Below, piece after piece: positions 58,768-64,000 of a stretch of 64,000 bases of DNA (positions are counted from its first letter, which is position 1; each line of letters begins with the position of its first letter). The position numbers and the translations under genes were made by a program. The notes under the pieces were generated by a model that did not search any database, was not told the origin of the DNA, and saw only the letters and a list, made by a program, of their open reading frames with translations. The stretch is from Chimonanthus salicifolius (lineage: Eukaryota; Streptophyta; Magnoliopsida; Laurales; Calycanthaceae), in the NCBI GenBank assembly GCA_013350335.1, contig CM023542.1:10112999-10176998 (forward strand). The letters run 5' to 3'.

Positions 58768-59500
58768 TATTGTGCAAATTTTAAATAGATATGCAAGTGC
58801 GAGGTCGAACCCATCTGAACTTAGGAAAATATATCCCTGAAAAATATACCATTGAATTATGTAGTTTAAGAAATTTAGAAAATCATAGAAATAAATCTTA
58901 AACATGGGATTAATTCTCTAATCTAGAAAATCTAATTTTAATTTAGAAACATTCTAAAAATAGAAAACAAATAAAAAAAATAGGAACAACATCTAAAATT
59001 AGAAATTAATCATTTAAGAGATCTAATTTTCATGAAAAACACAAAATTCATCTAATTTCATGGAAAATCCTCTTTAATGACCTGTAAATTTCAAATTTCC
59101 TCATATGTATCTTGTGATGATGATAATAGACTTCACACATGTGGATTTCTTCATGGGCTTTTCTTAATGGGCTTAATAATTGGGTTTCAAAGTATGAAAA
59201 ATCTAATAATTTCACCACTTACATTCTATTCTAAAAGTGACTAAATTAATCCAAACTCTCATAAATGGATTTGAATTAATTAGTTTACAAATAAAACCCC
59301 TAAAATTGTGGTAAAATAATTATTAAAAATTCCAACTTTCAAAAAATATCAACTTATACTCATAAATTGCAAAATTCACCATTTGAATTCTCATATCTTG
59401 TATTTCCTTGTAAATCCTGCAAAACTATCCTAAAACATACAAAACAAGGTCTAACTAGTCCAAATATAAAGGTAAAATAGTCATTTTCCTGTGCATATCA
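58768..59500 (-). repeat. gypsy family I solo LTR, internally deleted (733 bp)
   Basis: Ends TATTGTGCAAATTTT (58768) and TGTGCATATCA (59500); perfect TSD ATCAA at 58763-58767 and 59501-59505. About 1.1 kb of the middle is missing; the junction is near 59065 at GGAAAATCCTC. Confidence 0.9.
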
Positions 59501-59684
59501 ATCAACACATCGACCGGTACTATAATAATACATTATTAAACTTATTTATACTCACCAAATTTCTAAAAGTATAAAAAAAATTAAATGATGATTCTCAACT
59601 TGAACTTAATTGTAAATGGGTAGACTCGTTAATTCTACTATTATCATATCTATATAAAATATATATTGTACACCTTTTTTCTTT

Positions 59685-59855
59685 TTTTTTTGAATCTACG
59701 TGTCGGAAATTGTAGGAAACCCAATGTGAAATCCTACCCTCACGGGTGATATGCACTGCCCTTAGGACACACCAGGTAAGATTATGGAGGCTCGAACGTG
59801 GCACCTCCCACGACTTGAGGCAGAAAATTACCAGTTGAGCTACACCCTTATGAGC
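59685..59855 (-). mobile_element. Au-like SINE
   Basis: Minus strand opens AGGGTGTAGCTCAACTGGTA, has box B GTTCGAGCC, and ends in a run of A read as T at 59680-59691. No clear TSD found. Confidence 0.83.
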
Positions 59856-59985
59856 ACTTATTTAACGAGTAGTCATATTCTGCGCCTGTATAGAAAAGTC
59901 TTCTAGTTAGGCAAATATGTAACTTTGATTCAAACTAAATCCAAAATAGGCCTGAACTAGTTTAACCCATTTAAGAAAGCTTGAG

Positions 59986-60370
59986 CAATGTTATCAGAAC
60001 TGGACCGAATAGCAGTCGAACCACCGATTCGACCGGAATCGCGGTGACTATGGTTCGGTCCTTGTCGAAAACTATTTTTGGGTCAAAACTGCAGAACCGC
60101 AGTTTTATGAGGTTTTGACTCAGGTCGCGGCTCACAAAATTTGAAATTTTATTATTATTATTTTAAAAATTTTTCCCTTTAAAATATAAAAAATTAACAT
60201 TAAAAAATGTGTATATTTGAAATATAAATGTTTATTATTATTTCTATCTCATATCTTTTACCGTTTTGGTATATTACTCAGAGTTTGAATGTTATTTTTA
60301 ACATTTATATTAATGTTATTGGTAAAAGATGTCTTACTTAACGTTATATGTAATACTTATATTATATTAC
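59986..60370. repeat. repeat R1, copy 3 (inverted), left part
   Basis: Starts CAATGTTATCAGAACTGG and continues with the reverse complement of the right part of copy 1 (AAATTTTATTATTATTATTT, ATATTACTCAGAGTTTG). It reaches the LTR at exactly the same point, ATTAC, the complement of the GTAAT TSD. The other part is absent. Confidence 0.72.
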
Positions 60371-62315
60371 TAATGAGCACAGGAAATGACTATTTTACCC
60401 TTATATTTGGACTAGTTAGCCATTGTTTTGTGCGTTTTAAGATATGTTTAATTGGGTTTTGGAAGTTTTGCAGGATTTATATGGAAATAAAAGATATGAG
60501 AATTCAAATGGTGAATTTTACAATTTATGGGCATAAGTTTATATTTTTGGAAAGTTAGAATTTAATAATGATTTTACCACAATTTTAGGGGTTTTATTGT
60601 AAACTTTAATTCAAATCCATTTATGAGAGTTTGGATTAATTCAGTCATTTTAGAATTGAATGTAACGGGTAAAATTATTTATTAGATTTTTCATACTTTG
60701 AAAATGTCCAATTATTAAGTCCATTAAGAAAAACCCATGAAGAAATCCACATGTGTGAATACTATTTTCATCATCTCAAGATACATATGAGGAAATTCAA
60801 AATTTACAAGCCAATATAAAAGGATTTTCGAATTTGGCAAGTGAATTAAGGAAAAAGAAATAAAATAAGAAGGGAGAAAAAGGATGGTTTGATAGATCTT
60901 CAGTATTTTGGCCATAACGTTTCACTCCAATTTCCGATTGCTTTTATTCTTTTTGGATTGGAAAGAATACTTCAAGGGCTACAACTTTGTACTTATGACT
61001 TTTCCTGATTCAGACGTTAACTAGGTCAAAACGGAGCTGCAAGATAGTACATGTGTAAATAACGAGATTTTGCACTCACTTTTCTTACACGAATTTTACT
61101 ATTTTCTTCCACCTCCTTGCCTCCTTTAAGTCATTCCAAGTTTAGTACAAACCATATCAGCCCTCTAATTTTCCCTTACTTTATTTAAATATTTAAGTCC
61201 AAGCCAATCATTGCACCTCCTTTCATCTATAAAAACTAGCCATATCCCATTGAGAAAATTGAACTTGGGCTGCTGATTTTTGGAGCATGGGGAGGAAGGA
61301 AAGGAAGATAAAGAGAAGAGAAGATAATGTGGAATTCAAATTCCACAATGGATTTCAGGTTGGTGTTTTAACTTCTCATTGTAACTTCTTATTCCAAGAA
61401 TTCTATGGTTATATAATTTTAATTCTTTGTTTTATTAATAAAATTAATACAAGCTTTTTAGATCTATGGTTTTCCACTTAATGTTTGTTGATTCTGATAG
61501 TTTGATTTGATTTTTAATTTAGTTTATGAATGCATGTTTTGATTTAATCTTAGAATTTTCATCTTAAATATCCAATTTTTGGGAAAGTTTAGAACCTTAA
61601 TTTTCCATTCTAAAGTTCTTTTTAAGAGTAGGTGAAGCATTTAGATTTGGAATTTTATGTTGAATTCTCTCTAAACCCAAGGTTTATTTTGATTATTTCT
61701 TGACTAATGAAACTCATTTTTTCTTAATTAAATTAATTATGAATGAAAATTTTGAATCAGCGATCATTAATAAATGTGAGCTCCATGTTCTAGGTTTTGA
61801 TTTATTTTTAAAGTATTGAAATAATGCCTCTTTAATCTTCAATCCAAATTCCATTGTAAATATGTATATATATTTTCTTTTCTTTTCTTTTGTTTATAAT
61901 TCAAATTCTTGAAAAATTATGAACTAGGTTGGAAATAATTCAATTGCATATTAATTTTGTGTTCTAAGTTAGATAAAGATTATTTATAATTTTTAGATCA
62001 AATCCAGCATCTTAATTAAAATTAGATCTCTTTAATTGTTAAATTCTATTTTTAGATGTGGTTTTTAATTTTAGACCATGTTTTCTATCTTTAGAATATT
62101 TCTAAATTAAAATTAAATTCCTTATATTAGATAATTAATTCCATACTTAAGATTTATTTTCATGATTTTTCAAATTTCTTAAAATATATAATTCAGTAGT
62201 GTATTTTTCACGGATATATTTTCCTAAGTTCCGATGGGTTCAACCTCGCATTCAATCGCTATACTATCTAATGGTTCGTGCGCTTGCGAGTTATAAATTT
62301 CAAATTTACACAACA
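60371..62315 (+). repeat. gypsy family I LTR (1945 bp)
   Basis: Starts TAATGAGCACAGGAAATG (TG changed to TA) and ends TTTACACAACA, followed by the leader remnant AGTTTTTGG. It was therefore a 5' LTR of a longer element, now truncated. Confidence 0.87.
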
Positions 62316-62325
62316 AGTTTTTGGA

Positions 62326-62455
62326 GCGTAAAATCCACACGGGTGAAGCCCACTACTCTTAGAACACACCAAGGTTAGGCCATTGAGCTCGAACCTGCAA
62401 CCCCCCGCTTCCTGAGCCGGGAGGCAACTAGATGAACTGCAACCATGTGGGTCAA
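62326..62455 (-). mobile_element. Au-like SINE, 3'-truncated
   Basis: Minus strand has CATGGTTGCAGTTCATCTAG (box A region) and GGTTCGAGCTC (box B). It lies directly next to the gypsy leader remnant, with no poly-A tail. Confidence 0.78.
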
Positions 62456-62969
62456 AGAACTTGTTTTGTATATCATGCAGGAAAATTTGTGGTTCAAATT
62501 TCAAAAAAAACTATTTAATTAACTTTATTTTTTATAACGTCTTGAAAAAATTGAAAAACATAATCATCCATATCAATGTGATCAAACCCGGACTGGCTCG
62601 TGGTTGACCCGCGGGTCAATTGTGACCCTACTGAAATACGGGTCGGGTGATTCAGAAACCCATCTGCGTTAAAAACCCTTAAAAACCTGGTGTGACCTGT
62701 GATTCAACCCAGTTTCAATAATCAAACCGTGACCGGGCAAATCTTAAAACCATTTAAAAAAAAAAACTCCAAGTCTGCATTCTTGTCTATTGCTTTCCTG
62801 AACTTCATACTACAGATGGGCGGAAGAAAAATAAAATAGAGAAGGCGACAGATGGGCTGAAGAAAAAAGAAAAAAAATAGAGAGGGGAGACTTGATTATG
62901 CAGATGGGCCAAAGAGAATAAGAAAAAAATAGAGAGGGGCGGTTGCTTTCTCTTCTTTTTCTTCTTCGT
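62456..62969. other. spacer with R1-like GC patches
   Basis: The stretch at 62580-62750 has wording such as GACCCGCGGGTCAATTGTG and TGATTCAACCCAGTTTC, similar in style to R1 ends but not a clear copy. The rest is A/G-rich. No gene. Confidence 0.4.
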
Positions 62970-64000
62970 TATTGTGCAAATTTTAAATTTATAACTTGCA
63001 AGCGCACGAAACATTAGATAGTATAGCGATTAAGTGCTGAGGTCGAACCCATCGGAACTTAGGAAAATATATCCATGAAAATACGCCATTGAATTAAGTA
63101 TTTTAAGAACTTTTGGAAATATGGAGATAAATCATGAACATGGAATTATTTATCTAATCTATGTATTTTAATTTTAATTTAGAAACATTTTAGATTTAAA
63201 CATAAAATCTAACAATTTAACTAATTTTAATTAAGACGGTTGATTTAATCTAAAAATTATAAACAATCTCAATGTAACTTAGAAAAAATAAATTAAGATG
63301 CAATTAAATTATTTCCAACCTAGTTCATCAATTTCAAGAGTTTTTGGATTTATAAACAAAAATAAAATTAAAGAGACCTAAATTACATCTGTACATATTT
63401 ACAGTGGAACTGGCTCAAAGAATCAAGGAGTAATTATTTTCCATATTTTAAAAATAAAACAAAGGCCTAGAATACGGAGCTCACGTAAATTACCAATCAT
63501 GCATTCAATTTTTCAATCGATAAATATTTTAAGAATTAAATCCATGGATTTCATTAAATTAAAAATCTCAAATTAAACCTTAGAATGAATAGAATTTAAA
63601 CTTTATCTTCAAATCTAAAATATTTCATTGCACTCTTAAAATAAGAGCCTTAGATTGAAGAAGGAAACCTATTTAATCTAAATTTTCATCACATTTAATT
63701 TGAAATAATTAAAATAAATCCACACATAAACTTAATTAAAGAATAAAAATAAAATCAAATAATCACCATACATAAATTGAATAATTGGAAAACCATAGAC
63801 TAAATATTTCATCACACCTCAATTTTATTAATAAAACATGAAATTAAAATTACATATCAATGGAATTTTAAAGAAAAAGAAATACAAGAAAAATAACTAG
63901 GAAAATTACAAAAATACCAACCTAAAAACCCTTTATAGTCGAATTTCCTTTAGCCACTTCTTATCCTTCCTTCACTTTTTCCTTCTCTCCTATGCACTCT
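62970..64000 (-). repeat. gypsy family I LTR, runs off the window
   Basis: Begins TATTGTGCAAATTTT after flank TTCGT and continues colinear with the LTR at 4077-5899 to the window edge (about 1030 bp). Whether it is solo cannot be told. Confidence 0.87.

Overview
This window looks like nuclear DNA of a flowering plant. It is AT-rich, holds intron-containing plant-type gene pieces (NAC transcription factor, F-box/kelch), and is packed with nested plant retrotransposons (Athila/Tat-like and Tekay/Del-like Ty3/gypsy LTRs, Ty1/copia, L1-type LINEs, Au-like tRNA-derived SINEs) and small DNA transposons (hAT-like and Mutator-like). The species cannot be fixed from the sequence; a woody angiosperm with a large genome would fit. 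No complete host gene is visible.

Layout, left to right. 1-5899: 5' half of an Athila/Tat-like gypsy element on the minus strand (reverse transcriptase start at the window edge, protease, gag, leader, tRNA-Asp primer site, 5' LTR). 5905-8783: dispersed repeat, AT-rich spacer, and a Mutator-like MITE just upstream of a NAC gene. 8784-10902: first two exons of a NAC1 (NAC21/22)-like gene, with a SINE in the following intron and no third exon in the window. 12060-16554: TATCGGCCGATA repeats, a hAT element carrying an exon-like insert, and two Tekay-like LTR halves head to head, one with 96-bp and 57-bp tandem arrays. 16565-19855: LINE remnants, one inserted into the end of a hAT MITE. 19883-23992: AT-rich spacer, (TA)n, a SINE, repeat R1 with an embedded LTR, and the last 78 codons of an F-box/kelch gene.

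24230-26948: 3' half of a minus-strand copia element, cut by a non-autonomous gypsy element (26949-35395) that kept LTRs, primer site and 3' region but lost gag-pol. Its 3' LTR holds a solo LTR of a second family. 35409-36711: a GC-richer coding-like island I cannot identify. 36712-44286: copia fragments, a second copy of the same non-autonomous gypsy element, R1 with a solo LTR, a further LTR, and an inverted copy of the 5905 repeat. 45053-46050: MITE and SINE. 47079-50278: Tekay-like solo LTR with about 15 copies of a TTCAGTCGACTGAA palindrome. 50307-51737: a hAT MITE and a 443-bp Mutator-like foldback MITE. 51766-58703: a solo gypsy LTR split by a nearly full-length copia element (53179-58216). 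58768-64000: more LTRs of the same family, SINEs, and a third R1 copy.

Insertion order can be read from target-site duplications (TSDs), which I found by eye: CAAAA (copia), AGTAC, ATCAA and GTAAT (gypsy solo LTRs), AATAT (second LTR family), GGTATAAG and CCGGAAAG (hAT), TGAATCATA (Mutator-like), 27 bp (LINE), 14 bp (SINE). The gypsy family with LTRs of about 1.8-2.0 kb dominates, with nine copies or parts. I found no cellular pathway or operon-like system; the interest lies in the nesting, the transposon-captured sequence and the unusual repeat arrays.
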